Assembly (NCBI GenBank): GCA_026708035.1
Contig: JAPOVQ010000011.1
Coordinates: forward strand, 50,510-114,509
From: Chloroflexota bacterium
GTDB taxonomy: Bacteria; Chloroflexota; UBA11872
Length of the DNA: 64,000 nucleotides
Direction of reading: 5' to 3'
The notes under the pieces are model-generated. The model saw nothing but the letters and a program-made list of their open reading frames with translations, ran no database searches and had not been told where the DNA came from. Positions 8,352 through 16,181 of the stretch are shown here, in pieces. The stretch's first letter is position 1. Every line of letters begins with the position of its first letter. The position numbers and the translations under genes were made by a program.

Positions 8352-10151
8352 ATGAGCGCCGTGGACGAACTGCAGCACGACGTGCTCGTCATTGGCGGCG
8401 GTGGCGCCGGCCTTCGCGCCGCCATCGCCGTGGCCCAAGAGCACCCCGACCTCAGCATCGGCATCGTGTCCAAGGTCTACCCGATGCGCAGTCACACCGT
8501 CGCCGCCGAGGGCGGCATGGCGGCGGTAATCAAGGACAATGACAGCGCCGAGGACCACATCTACGACACCATCAGCGGCTCGGACTGGCTGGCGGACCAG
8601 GACGCCGTCGAGATGTTCGTCGAGGAAGCCCCCCGCGAGCTGATCCAGCTCGAGCACTGGGGCTGCCCCTGGTCCCGCGAGGCGACCGGTCACGTGGCGG
8701 TGCGGCCGTTCGGCGGCATGAAGCTGCAACGCACCTGGTTCGCCACCGACAAGACCGGCTTTCACGTCCTGCACAGCCTGTTCCAAACCTGTTTGCAGTT
8801 CTCGTCCATCACGCGCTACGACGAGTGGTTCGCGACCAAGCTGCTCGTGGACGACGGCCGGTGCCAGGGCTGCACGGCCATCGAGTTGCGCACCGGTCAG
8901 CTGCGGCCCATCTACGCCAAGTCAGTGATCATCGCCACGGGCGGCTTCGGGCGCATCTTCCCCTTCACCACCAACGGCGCCATCAAGACCGGCGACGGCC
9001 TGGCCATGGCCTATCGCGCCGGCGTGGCGCTCAAGGACATGGAGTTCGTGCAGTACCACCCCACCGGCCTGCCGGGCACCGGCATCCTCATCACCGAGGC
9101 GTCGCGCGGGGAAGGCGGCGTGCTCCGGAACAACAAGGGCGAGCGATACCTGGCTGACTACGACCTGGGCGAACCGCTGCCGCTGGACGATCCGCGGCAC
9201 CCGCAACTGCGAACCATGGAGCTCGGTCCGCGCGACCGGTTGTCGCAAGCGTTCATCAAGGAGCAGGAGAAGGGGAACACCTACTCGGGGACTTACGGCG
9301 ACTACGTGCACCTGGACATCCAGCACCTCGGCGAACACCGCATCGACACCAAGCTCCCGTTCGTGCGCGAGCTGGCCCGGAATTACGGCGGCATCGACCC
9401 CGTCACGGAGTCGATTCCGGTGCGGCCGGTGGTGCACTACATGATGGGCGGCATCGACACCGACATCGAGGCCGCAACGAGCCTCCCCGGGCTATATGCG
9501 GCAGGCGAGTGCGCGTGCGTGAGCATCAACGGCGCCAACCGGCTCGGTTCGAACTCGCTCACCGAGCTGGTGGTCTTCGGCGCGCGCGCCGGGCGCAATG
9601 CCGCCAATTTCGCAAGCACGTCCGATCCGGCGGCGGTTGATCGCTTGGAGTCGCAGGTCGACGCGGAGCGAGCCCGCATCCGGCGCATCCTCGAACAGCC
9701 GTCCGGCGGCGAGCGGGTCGCGGAGCTGCGGCGCGATATGACCTCGACCATGGAGGAAGGCGCCGGCATCTACCGCACGCAGGAGGGAATCGAGCAGACC
9801 TACGCCACCCTCAGTGACCTGCGCGAGCGCTTTGGCCGCGTCGATCTCGACGACCGCACCAACGTCTACAACACCGACCTCATCAGCGCGCTGGAGCTCG
9901 ACTACATGCTCGACATTTCGTTGGCCCTGGCCGCGAGCGCCCGCGACCGCACCGAATCGCGTGGATCGCACCAGCGCACCGACCACCCCGACCGGGACGA
10001 CGAGCACTTCCTGAAACATTCACTCGCGTCGCGCGGAGACGACGGCACGCCCGCGGTGTCCTTCAGCGACGTGGTGATTACCAAGTGGCCTCCCGGATCG
10101 CGGACCTACGGATCCTCCGATCAAGCAAAGGCGGCGAAGTCCGAATCATGA
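8352..10151 (+). CDS. frdA: Succinate dehydrogenase/fumarate reductase flavoprotein subunit
   Basis: This subunit interconverts succinate and fumarate on a covalently bound FAD. The 599-residue product has the Rossmann motif [12 protein letters not shown] near residues 13-24, the flavinylation segment [13 protein letters not shown] (His for FAD attachment), [21 protein letters not shown] around the active site, and [10 protein letters not shown] near the C-terminal third. The order A-B-C-D, with FrdC- and FrdD-like anchors, makes it FrdA-type by architecture; in an aerobe such complexes can run as succinate dehydrogenase. The C-terminal tail after ~560 is less conserved. The stop overlaps the frdB ATG (ATGA). 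Confidence 0.93.
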   Translation: MSAVDELQHDVLVIGGGGAGLRAAIAVAQEHPDLSIGIVSKVYPMRSHTVAAEGGMAAVIKDNDSAEDHIYDTISGSDWLADQDAVEMFVEEAPRELIQLEHWGCPWSREATGHVAVRPFGGMKLQRTWFATDKTGFHVLHSLFQTCLQFSSITRYDEWFATKLLVDDGRCQGCTAIELRTGQLRPIYAKSVIIATGGFGRIFPFTTNGAIKTGDGLAMAYRAGVALKDMEFVQYHPTGLPGTGILITEASRGEGGVLRNNKGERYLADYDLGEPLPLDDPRHPQLRTMELGPRDRLSQAFIKEQEKGNTYSGTYGDYVHLDIQHLGEHRIDTKLPFVRELARNYGGIDPVTESIPVRPVVHYMMGGIDTDIEAATSLPGLYAAGECACVSINGANRLGSNSLTELVVFGARAGRNAANFASTSDPAAVDRLESQVDAERARIRRILEQPSGGERVAELRRDMTSTMEEGAGIYRTQEGIEQTYATLSDLRERFGRVDLDDRTNVYNTDLISALELDYMLDISLALAASARDRTESRGSHQRTDHPDRDDEHFLKHSLASRGDDGTPAVSFSDVVITKWPPGSRTYGSSDQAKAAKSES

Positions 10152-10906
10152 GCACGGCCATCGAGACGACGATCCAGTTCGAGGTCTTTCGCTACCAACC
10201 GGATTGGGACGAGCCGACCTATCAGCTCTACGACGTGCCCTACCGCGAGGACTGGGTGGTGCTGGACGCGCTCAACTACATCAAGGACACGATCGACGGG
10301 TCGCTGACCTATCGCTGGTCGTGTCGGATGGGGGTCTGCGGCTCGTGCGGGGCCATGGTCAACGGCTACCCCAAGCTCACCTGCGCGGCGTTCCTCTCGG
10401 AGTACATGCCGGGGCCGATCCGGGTCGAGCCGCTGGTCAACTTCAACGTCGAGCGCGATCTGGTGACCAGCATCGAAGGGTTCATGGAGAAGCTGGAGAG
10501 TGTCCAGCCGTGGATCATCCGCGAGGACGGCGCCACGGACGACCTTAAGTCTGAATACCTGCAGACGCCGAACCAGCACGCCGCCTATCAGCAGTTCAGC
10601 ATGTGCATCAACTGCCTGCTCTGCTATGCCGCCTGTCCGGTTTCCTCGCATAGCGACGAGTTCATCGGTCCGGCGGCGCTGGCGCTGGCCCAGCGTTACA
10701 ACCTCGACACGCGTGACGAGGGCGTGGAGCAGCGCCGCGACGTCATCCTCAAGGACGAGGGGATCTGGGAATGCTCGTTCGTGGGCGAGTGCTCCGCCGT
10801 CTGCCCCAAGCACGTGGACCCCGCCGGCGCCATTCAGCAGGCCAAGATGACCGGCGCCATCGACTACTACCGGCGGCTGCTCATGCCGTGGACGGTGAAG
10901 TCTTGA
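10148..10906 (+). CDS. frdB: Succinate dehydrogenase/fumarate reductase iron-sulfur subunit
   Basis: The 252-residue product carries electrons between the flavin and the membrane quinone. The N-terminal ferredoxin domain has the [2Fe-2S] ligands in [10 protein letters not shown] plus the later Cys of KLTC. The C-terminal domain has [4Fe-4S] and [3Fe-4S] ligands in [12 protein letters not shown] and [17 protein letters not shown]. Start is ATG at 10148 inside the frdA stop; an upstream in-frame region is only shadow sequence. The stop overlaps the TTG start of frdC. Confidence 0.94.
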   Translation: MSTAIETTIQFEVFRYQPDWDEPTYQLYDVPYREDWVVLDALNYIKDTIDGSLTYRWSCRMGVCGSCGAMVNGYPKLTCAAFLSEYMPGPIRVEPLVNFNVERDLVTSIEGFMEKLESVQPWIIREDGATDDLKSEYLQTPNQHAAYQQFSMCINCLLCYAACPVSSHSDEFIGPAALALAQRYNLDTRDEGVEQRRDVILKDEGIWECSFVGECSAVCPKHVDPAGAIQQAKMTGAIDYYRRLLMPWTVKS

Positions 10907-11298
10907 CGCAGCCGTTATTCCGCTCGTTGGGATGGACGTGGTGGACCAAGCGGCCCTCGTACCTGCTGGTGTTTCTGCGCGAAACCTCGTCGGTGTTCAT
11001 CGCCGTGCAGGTCGTGCTCGTGCTCGTGCTGCTGCACAAGGCCGGTCAGCCGGCGGCCGACTACCAGGCGTACCTGGACTTTCTGTGGAATCCGGGCATG
11101 GTCGTGTTCCATGTCGTCTCGATCGTCTTCGCGCTGTTGCACACCTACACCTGGTTCAACCTGCTGCCGTCGACGATTGCGATTCGGATCATGGGCCGGC
11201 GCATTCCCGCGCTGCTGCTCGTGGCGCCGCAGTTCGGCGCGTGGGTCGTGGTGACCGGGCTGATCATCGCCTGGGTCTGGTGGGTCGGCGCAGGATGA
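10903..11298 (+). CDS. frdC: Fumarate reductase membrane anchor subunit C
   Basis: A 131-residue protein with three membrane helices; the N-terminal segment WTWWTKRPSYLLVFLRETSSVFIA matches FrdC-type anchors. It binds quinone together with FrdD and docks the FrdAB head on the cytoplasmic side. TTG at 10903, overlapping the frdB stop (TTGA), is the only start that fits the family N-terminus. No heme-ligating histidine pair typical of SdhC is obvious, consistent with a heme-less type D anchor. Confidence 0.85.
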   Translation: MTQPLFRSLGWTWWTKRPSYLLVFLRETSSVFIAVQVVLVLVLLHKAGQPAADYQAYLDFLWNPGMVVFHVVSIVFALLHTYTWFNLLPSTIAIRIMGRRIPALLLVAPQFGAWVVVTGLIIAWVWWVGAG

Positions 11299-11657
11299 GG
11301 GGCCGGTCGCACGAGCCGATCTGGTGGTCGCTCTTCGGCATGGGCGGGATCATCGCCGCCGTGTTCGTTCCGGTCATGATCTTCGTCACCGGCATCGGCG
11401 GCGCCGTCGGATTGGAGACGGTTGCTGGAGCTTTTGCCCACGGCGAGGACGGCATCGGCGCGCTGTTGCGGCATGCGCCCGTGCGGGCGGTCCTGGGCCT
11501 GATCCTGGCGCTGGCCACGGTGCACGCCGCGCACCGCATCCGGCACACGCTGATCGACCTGCACGTGCACGCCCCGCCCGTGGTGCTCATCGCCGCGAGC
11601 TATGGCGCGGCAGCAGTCGTCAGCGCGCTGATAGCCATCGTCCTGGCGCTCTTCTAG
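11295..11657 (+). CDS. frdD: Fumarate reductase membrane anchor subunit D
   Basis: A 120-residue protein with three membrane helices beginning MRGRSHEPIWWSLFGMGGII, closely matching FrdD of the E. coli-type fumarate reductase (EPxxWSLFGxGG). It completes the quinone site with FrdC. The ATG at 11295 overlaps the frdC stop by 4 bp. This is the last gene of the frdABCD unit; about 400 bp of repeat-containing non-coding sequence follows. Confidence 0.86.
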   Translation: MRGRSHEPIWWSLFGMGGIIAAVFVPVMIFVTGIGGAVGLETVAGAFAHGEDGIGALLRHAPVRAVLGLILALATVHAAHRIRHTLIDLHVHAPPVVLIAASYGAAAVVSALIAIVLALF

Positions 11658-12065
11658 GACCGCCCCAACCAGATTCCGGTGGCCCGCGCTGCGTGCAGCG
11701 TGGGAGGGTAGACGCCCGATGGCCGAGACAAGCTCCGACCCCGATTCCCGTATCAGGCATGGAGCTGGAATCTCGGCCCCACCCGGCGCCCCGTCCGCGT
11801 AGGGGCGCCCCTCGTGGGCGCCCAAGGGTAGCCACAAACGAGCAAAGGGCAGCCACAAGGGCTGCCCCTACACCGACCTCGTCTTGCCTGCGTGGTGGCC
11901 TGCGCTGCGTGCAGCGTGGGTCCCTCCGGGGCCGATCGAGGTCGTCCAAAGCCCCAGGCGGCGCTTCGGGGGACACACTCCGCCCGAGCGCACTAGCCGA
12001 TGCCGGTCAGTATCGGCAACAATGCACCCGAACTCGCCGTCCTCGCCCCAGAACGGAGCGCTCTC
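11658..12065. other. Non-coding spacer with nested palindromic repeats
   Basis: No convincing gene lies in this ~400-bp stretch. It contains a 27-bp direct repeat (11678-11704 and 11894-11920, one mismatch), whose core is a 14-bp hairpin CGCTGC-GT-GCAGCG. Between the copies lies a longer dispersed palindrome (11799-11872). An ATG at 12000 is in frame with the downstream coxM-like gene but encodes a non-family N-terminus. Confidence 0.6.
11799..11872. repeat. Dispersed palindromic repeat (GTAGGGGC ... GCCCCTAC type)
   Basis: An imperfect inverted repeat opens GTAGGGGCGCCCCTCGTGGG and closes with AGGGCTGCCCCTACA. The same consensus occurs four times in tandem at 31894-32248, once at 61451-61519, and as a half copy at 63805-63832. 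All copies are intergenic. Confidence 0.8.
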
Positions 12066-12953
12066 GTGCACGCGATTTCCTACGCCGCGCCCACGACAGT
12101 CGCGGACGCGGTTTCCATCCTCGCCGAGCATGGGGCGAATGCCCGCATGCTCGCCGGTGGCACGGACCTCATCGTGCAGGTCCGTGAAAAGCTCCGCGAC
12201 ACCACGGTCTTCGTGGATGCCAAGCACATCCCGGACCTGATGCAACTTTCGGTCAACGCCGATGGCTCGGCCACGCTTGGCGCGGCCGTTCCCTGCCACC
12301 AGATCTACGGTGACGACGCCATTAGCGCGCAATACCCCGCGCTGGTGGACGCGTGCCAGATCATCGGCAGCACCGGCATCCAGGGACGCGCGTCGGTGGG
12401 CGGCAATCTCTGCAACTCGGGACCCGCGGGCGACACGATCCCGCCGCTCATCGTGCACGGCGCCGTCGCCAACATCGCCGGAGCCAACGGCGGGCGCACC
12501 GTGGCGGTGGAAGACTTCTGCACCGGCCCGTCGCAGAACGTGCTCGGCGACGACGAGCTGCTCGTCTCGCTGACGCTGCCGAAACCCGCCGCAGGCTCGG
12601 GGTCGCACTACCTGCGGTTCATTCCCCGCAACGAGATGGACATCGCGGAAGTGGGCGCGGGCGCAGCGATCACGCTGGACGGCGACACCATCACCGCCGC
12701 GCGCGTCTCGATCGGCGCCGTCGCTCCGACGCCGCTGTTCGTCGCCGAGGCGGGTGAGGCGCTGATCGGGCAGACTGCCGGCGAGGCCGCCTACGAGGTC
12801 GCGGCCAACATCGCCCGCGACGCGGCGAGCCCGATCAACGACATGCGCGGCACGATCGCGCATCGCAAACACCTGAGTTTCGTCCTCACGCAGCGTGCCT
12901 TGCGCGGCGCGGTAGCCCGCGCGCGTGGAATGGAGGTCGGCCATGGCCACTGA
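12066..12953 (+). CDS. Molybdo-hydroxylase FAD-binding medium subunit (CoxM/XdhB family)
   Basis: The 295-residue product is the flavin subunit of a three-subunit xanthine dehydrogenase/CO dehydrogenase-family enzyme. It passes electrons from the [2Fe-2S] subunit to an acceptor. FAD-binding motifs are AGGTDLI near residue 36 and GGNLCNSGPAGDTIPP near residue 111. GTG at 12066 gives the typical family N-terminus (HAISYAAPTTVADAVSIL) and has GGAGCG just upstream; an ATG at 12000 would add 22 unrelated residues. Its end overlaps the small-subunit start by 11 bp. The substrate cannot be deduced. Confidence 0.88.
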   Translation: MHAISYAAPTTVADAVSILAEHGANARMLAGGTDLIVQVREKLRDTTVFVDAKHIPDLMQLSVNADGSATLGAAVPCHQIYGDDAISAQYPALVDACQIIGSTGIQGRASVGGNLCNSGPAGDTIPPLIVHGAVANIAGANGGRTVAVEDFCTGPSQNVLGDDELLVSLTLPKPAAGSGSHYLRFIPRNEMDIAEVGAGAAITLDGDTITAARVSIGAVAPTPLFVAEAGEALIGQTAGEAAYEVAANIARDAASPINDMRGTIAHRKHLSFVLTQRALRGAVARARGMEVGHGH

Positions 12954-13440
12954 GATTCTCAGCGGCAAGGTGCATGTCAACACCACGATCAATGGGGAGT
13001 CGACCGACTTCCTCGCTGAGCCGCGCGAAAGCCTGCTCGAGGTCCTGCGCGAGACGTTGGGTCTCACCGGCGCCAAAGAAGGCTGCAACGACGGCAACTG
13101 CGGCGCCTGCAACGTCATCATGGACGGGCGCCTGGTGAATTCATGCTGCGTCCTGGCCGTCGAGGCCGGCGGCGCGGACGTCACCACGATCGAGGGGATT
13201 GCCGGCCCGTCGGGGCTGCATCCGCTGCAGGAGAAATTCCTCGAGCACGCCGCGCTGCAATGCGGCGTCTGCACGCCGGGATTCCTGGTGTCGGCCAAGG
13301 CCATGCTCGACGAAAACCCCAACCCGACGGAAGACGAGGTGCGGTGGTGGTTGGCCGGCAACCTTTGCCGCTGCACCGGATACGACAAGATCGTGCGGGC
13401 GGTGCTTGACGCCGCCGCATCCATGCGCGGGGAGGGCTGA
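12943..13440 (+). CDS. Molybdo-hydroxylase [2Fe-2S] small subunit (CoxS/XdhC family)
   Basis: A 165-residue protein with two [2Fe-2S] domains. The plant-ferredoxin-type cluster ligands are in EGCNDGNCGACNV plus a following Cys (NSCC). The second, helical-domain cluster ligands are in CGVCTPGF and NLCRCTGYDK. It relays electrons from the molybdenum centre to FAD. ATG at 12943 has a strong GGAGG ribosome site about 8 bases upstream; an in-frame GTG at 12925 is less likely. It is followed after 2 bp by the large subunit. Confidence 0.94.
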   Translation: MATEILSGKVHVNTTINGESTDFLAEPRESLLEVLRETLGLTGAKEGCNDGNCGACNVIMDGRLVNSCCVLAVEAGGADVTTIEGIAGPSGLHPLQEKFLEHAALQCGVCTPGFLVSAKAMLDENPNPTEDEVRWWLAGNLCRCTGYDKIVRAVLDAAASMRGEG

Positions 13441-13442
13441 CG

Positions 13443-15755
13443 ATGGCTGTTGAGACGCGCGAAGAAGCCGTAACAATCAAGCACCACTCCGAGGACTACA
13501 GCGTCGTCGGGACACGCCCGGTGCGGCACGACGGCGTGGACAAGGTCACCGGAGCGGCGCGCTACGGAGCCGATGTCAGTCAACCGGGGCAGATCTACGG
13601 CGCCGTGACGCGCAGCCCGCACGCCCACGCCCGCATTCGGTCCATCGACACCAGCAAGGCCGAGGCGTTGCCGGGCGTGCACGCGGTGATCACCAGCGCC
13701 GATCTCGCCGATCCGGGCGAGAAGGTCACCGGCGGCGGCGAAGCGACGGCCGTCCCGCTCAAATACAAGAGCGGCAACGTTTTGGCGCGCGGCAAGGCCC
13801 TCTATCACGGCCACGCGGTCGCGGCCGTGGCGGCGGTTGATGCGCATACGGCCGGCGAGGCCGCGGCGCTGATTGAGGTCGACTACGAGGTGCTGCCGCC
13901 GGTCATGGACGTACTCGAGGCGATGCAGCCCGGCGCCACGCTGCTGCACGACGACCTGCACACCGACATCGCGGGCGAAGCGTCCGAGGAGCCGAGCAAC
14001 GTGGCCGCCAAGTTCCTCTTCGAGGAAGGCGATGTCGAGGCGGGGTTCGCCGAGGCCGCGGTGGTCGTGGAGCGCGAGTTCACCTTCGCCACGGTTCACC
14101 AGGGTTACATCGAGAACCACAACGCCCTCGCGCTATGGCATGGCGACGGCGAGCTCACCGTGTGGTGCAGCAGCCAGGGCCACTTCACCATTCGCGCCGA
14201 GGTGGCGGACATCCTCGACGTGCCCATATCCAAGGTCAAGGTGATCCCCACCGAGATCGGCGGCGGGTTCGGCGGCAAGACCACCTGCTACCTGGAGCCG
14301 CTGGCTGCGGCGCTCGGTCGCAAGGCGGGCCGGCCGGTCAAGATGACCATGGGCCGCGCCGACATTCTGAAGGCCACCGGTCCAACGCCGGGCGGTTACG
14401 TCCGCGTCAAGATGGGCGCCGACAGCGACGGCAAGATCACGGCCGCCGAGGCGTACATGGCGTTCGAGGCGGGCGGATTCCCCGGGTCGGTCGTGGCCGC
14501 GGGCTGCATGTGCGTGTTCGCGCCCTACAAGCTCTCGAACGTGAAGATCGAGGGCGACGACGTGGTCGTGAACCGGCCCAAGACCCACGCCTACCGCGCT
14601 CCGGGCGCCACGCAGGCGGAGTTCGCCAGCGAGACGGTGGTGGACGAGATCTGCGAGCAGCTCGGAATCGACGTGCTCGACTTTCGCACGATGAACTCGG
14701 CGGAGGAAGGCACGTGGCGCGCCGGCGGTCCGGCCTATGGCCGGATCGGTCACAAGGAGTGCCTGGAAGCCGCGCGCGGCTCCGAGCACTGGAACTCGAC
14801 GCTCGAGAAGCCGGCGGGCACCTACCGCGGACGCGGCGTGGCCTCCGGGTTCTGGTTCAACATCGGGTTCACGTCATCCGCCATCGCCCGTCTGAATCCG
14901 GACGGCACGGTGACGCTGCTCGAGGGCTCGCCCGACATTGGCGGCACCCGCTCGTCGATCGCGATGCAGTTCGCCGAGACCCTGGGGATCGGCTTCGACG
15001 ACGTCATTCCGATGGTCGTCGACACCGACTCCGTCGGCTACACCGATGTCACGGGCGGGAGCCGGGTCACCTTTGCCACCGGCTATGCCGCGCACGAGGC
15101 CGCCAACGACATGCGCCGGCAGATGATCGAGGGTATGGCCGACGTCTGGGACGTGGCAGCGGACTCCATCACCTACGAGAACGCGACCTTCACCGCCAAC
15201 GGCGAGTCGGCCACGTTCAAGGAGGCCGCGCATCTTCTCAACGAAGACACGCAGCAAGTCATCGGCAAGGCCACCGTCACGCCGGAGAAGGAAGGCAACG
15301 CCTTCGCGGTCCACATCGCCGATGTGGAAGTCGATGTCGAGACCGGCAAGGTGACGGTCCTGCGCTACACCGCCATCCAGGACGCCGGCGTGGCGATCTA
15401 CCCGCCGTACGTCGAAGGGCAGATGCAGGGCGGGGCGGTGCAAGGCATCGGCTGGGCGTTCAACGAGGAGTACTTCTACGACGAGAACGGCCTGCTGCGG
15501 AATGCCACGCTGCTGGACTACCGCATGCCGACCACGCTCGACGTGCCGATGATCGAAACGATCATCGTCGAGGTCCCGCATCCGGGCAGCCCGTTCGGCG
15601 TCCGCGGCGTGGGCGAGGTGCCCATCGTGCCGCCGCCGGCCGCGCTGGCCATCGCCATCTACGACGCCCTCGGCATCCGCTACCGCGACCTGCCCATGTC
15701 GCCCCACCGCGTCTACGCGGAGCTGGCGGCGAGGCAGAACGGCGCTGAAGCGTAG
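13443..15755 (+). CDS. Molybdo-hydroxylase large molybdopterin-binding subunit, copy 1 (CoxL/XdhA family)
   Basis: The 770-residue product is the catalytic subunit binding the molybdenum-cytosine-dinucleotide or related cofactor. It starts with the family segment VGTRPVRHDGVDKVTG and contains GGGFGGKTT (cofactor loop), HAYRAPGATQAEFASE (active-site loop) and GVGEVPIVPP, holding the conserved catalytic Glu. The loop lacks the AYxCSFR motif of form I CO dehydrogenase, so CO oxidation is not supported; a heterocycle or aldehyde hydroxylase is more likely. It is strongly similar to the second large subunit at 16182-18452, and no second medium or small subunit is present. Confidence 0.9.
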   Translation: MAVETREEAVTIKHHSEDYSVVGTRPVRHDGVDKVTGAARYGADVSQPGQIYGAVTRSPHAHARIRSIDTSKAEALPGVHAVITSADLADPGEKVTGGGEATAVPLKYKSGNVLARGKALYHGHAVAAVAAVDAHTAGEAAALIEVDYEVLPPVMDVLEAMQPGATLLHDDLHTDIAGEASEEPSNVAAKFLFEEGDVEAGFAEAAVVVEREFTFATVHQGYIENHNALALWHGDGELTVWCSSQGHFTIRAEVADILDVPISKVKVIPTEIGGGFGGKTTCYLEPLAAALGRKAGRPVKMTMGRADILKATGPTPGGYVRVKMGADSDGKITAAEAYMAFEAGGFPGSVVAAGCMCVFAPYKLSNVKIEGDDVVVNRPKTHAYRAPGATQAEFASETVVDEICEQLGIDVLDFRTMNSAEEGTWRAGGPAYGRIGHKECLEAARGSEHWNSTLEKPAGTYRGRGVASGFWFNIGFTSSAIARLNPDGTVTLLEGSPDIGGTRSSIAMQFAETLGIGFDDVIPMVVDTDSVGYTDVTGGSRVTFATGYAAHEAANDMRRQMIEGMADVWDVAADSITYENATFTANGESATFKEAAHLLNEDTQQVIGKATVTPEKEGNAFAVHIADVEVDVETGKVTVLRYTAIQDAGVAIYPPYVEGQMQGGAVQGIGWAFNEEYFYDENGLLRNATLLDYRMPTTLDVPMIETIIVEVPHPGSPFGVRGVGEVPIVPPPAALAIAIYDALGIRYRDLPMSPHRVYAELAARQNGAEA

Positions 15756-15763
15756 TCCCCGAT

Positions 15764-15795
15764 CGCGACGCGGCGGCCATGGCCGCCGCGTCGCG
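15764..15795. repeat. Perfect 32-bp palindrome between coxL copy 1 and the moaD-like gene
   Basis: The sequence is exactly self-complementary around CCATGG, beginning CGCGACGCGG, only 8 bp after the large-subunit stop. In RNA it could fold into a very stable hairpin. No T-run follows, so a classical intrinsic terminator is not indicated; an mRNA-stability hairpin or a protein-binding site is possible. Confidence 0.8.
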
Positions 15796-15824
15796 GGGGC
15801 CGCGCGCATCGGCATGGCGTAGCC

Positions 15825-16169
15825 ATGGCGAGGGTGCATATCCCCACGCCGCTGCGCGAGTTCACCGACGGGCAGATCAAGGTCGATGTGGAGGGCGGCA
15901 CCGTGCGCGTGGTCGTCGAGAACCTGGAAGCCCGCTTTCCGGGGCTCAAGAACCGGCTGGTGCAAGAGGGCGACCTGCGACCCGGACTGGCCATCTTCGT
16001 GGATGGCGCCAACAGCCGCCGCGGCCTGCGCACCAAACTGCGCGAGGACAGCGAGGTGTTCTTCCTCGAATCCATTGGCGGCGGCTCAATCAGTGGCAGA
16101 CTTGAGACGGATCACGACCGGACGGACCAACATCACGTGCGACCGGGCGCCGGGATCGCGCGCTCGTAG
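15825..16169 (+). CDS. MoaD/ThiS-family ubiquitin-like protein with C-terminal extension
   Basis: A 114-residue protein whose first ~87 residues look like the MoaD/ThiS beta-grasp fold (VHIPTPLREFTDG ... LRPGLAIFVDGANSR ... EVFFLESIGGG). In sulfur carriers the terminal Gly-Gly must be the C-terminus; here the GGG is followed by about 27 further residues rich in His, Asp and Arg. Either the tail is removed, the protein is not a sulfur carrier, or a frame error adds the tail. It sits between two molybdo-hydroxylase large-subunit genes, suggesting a link to molybdenum cofactor supply. Start is ATG at 15825. Confidence 0.78.
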   Translation: MARVHIPTPLREFTDGQIKVDVEGGTVRVVVENLEARFPGLKNRLVQEGDLRPGLAIFVDGANSRRGLRTKLREDSEVFFLESIGGGSISGRLETDHDRTDQHHVRPGAGIARS

Positions 16170-16181
16170 GAGGACGCCTGC

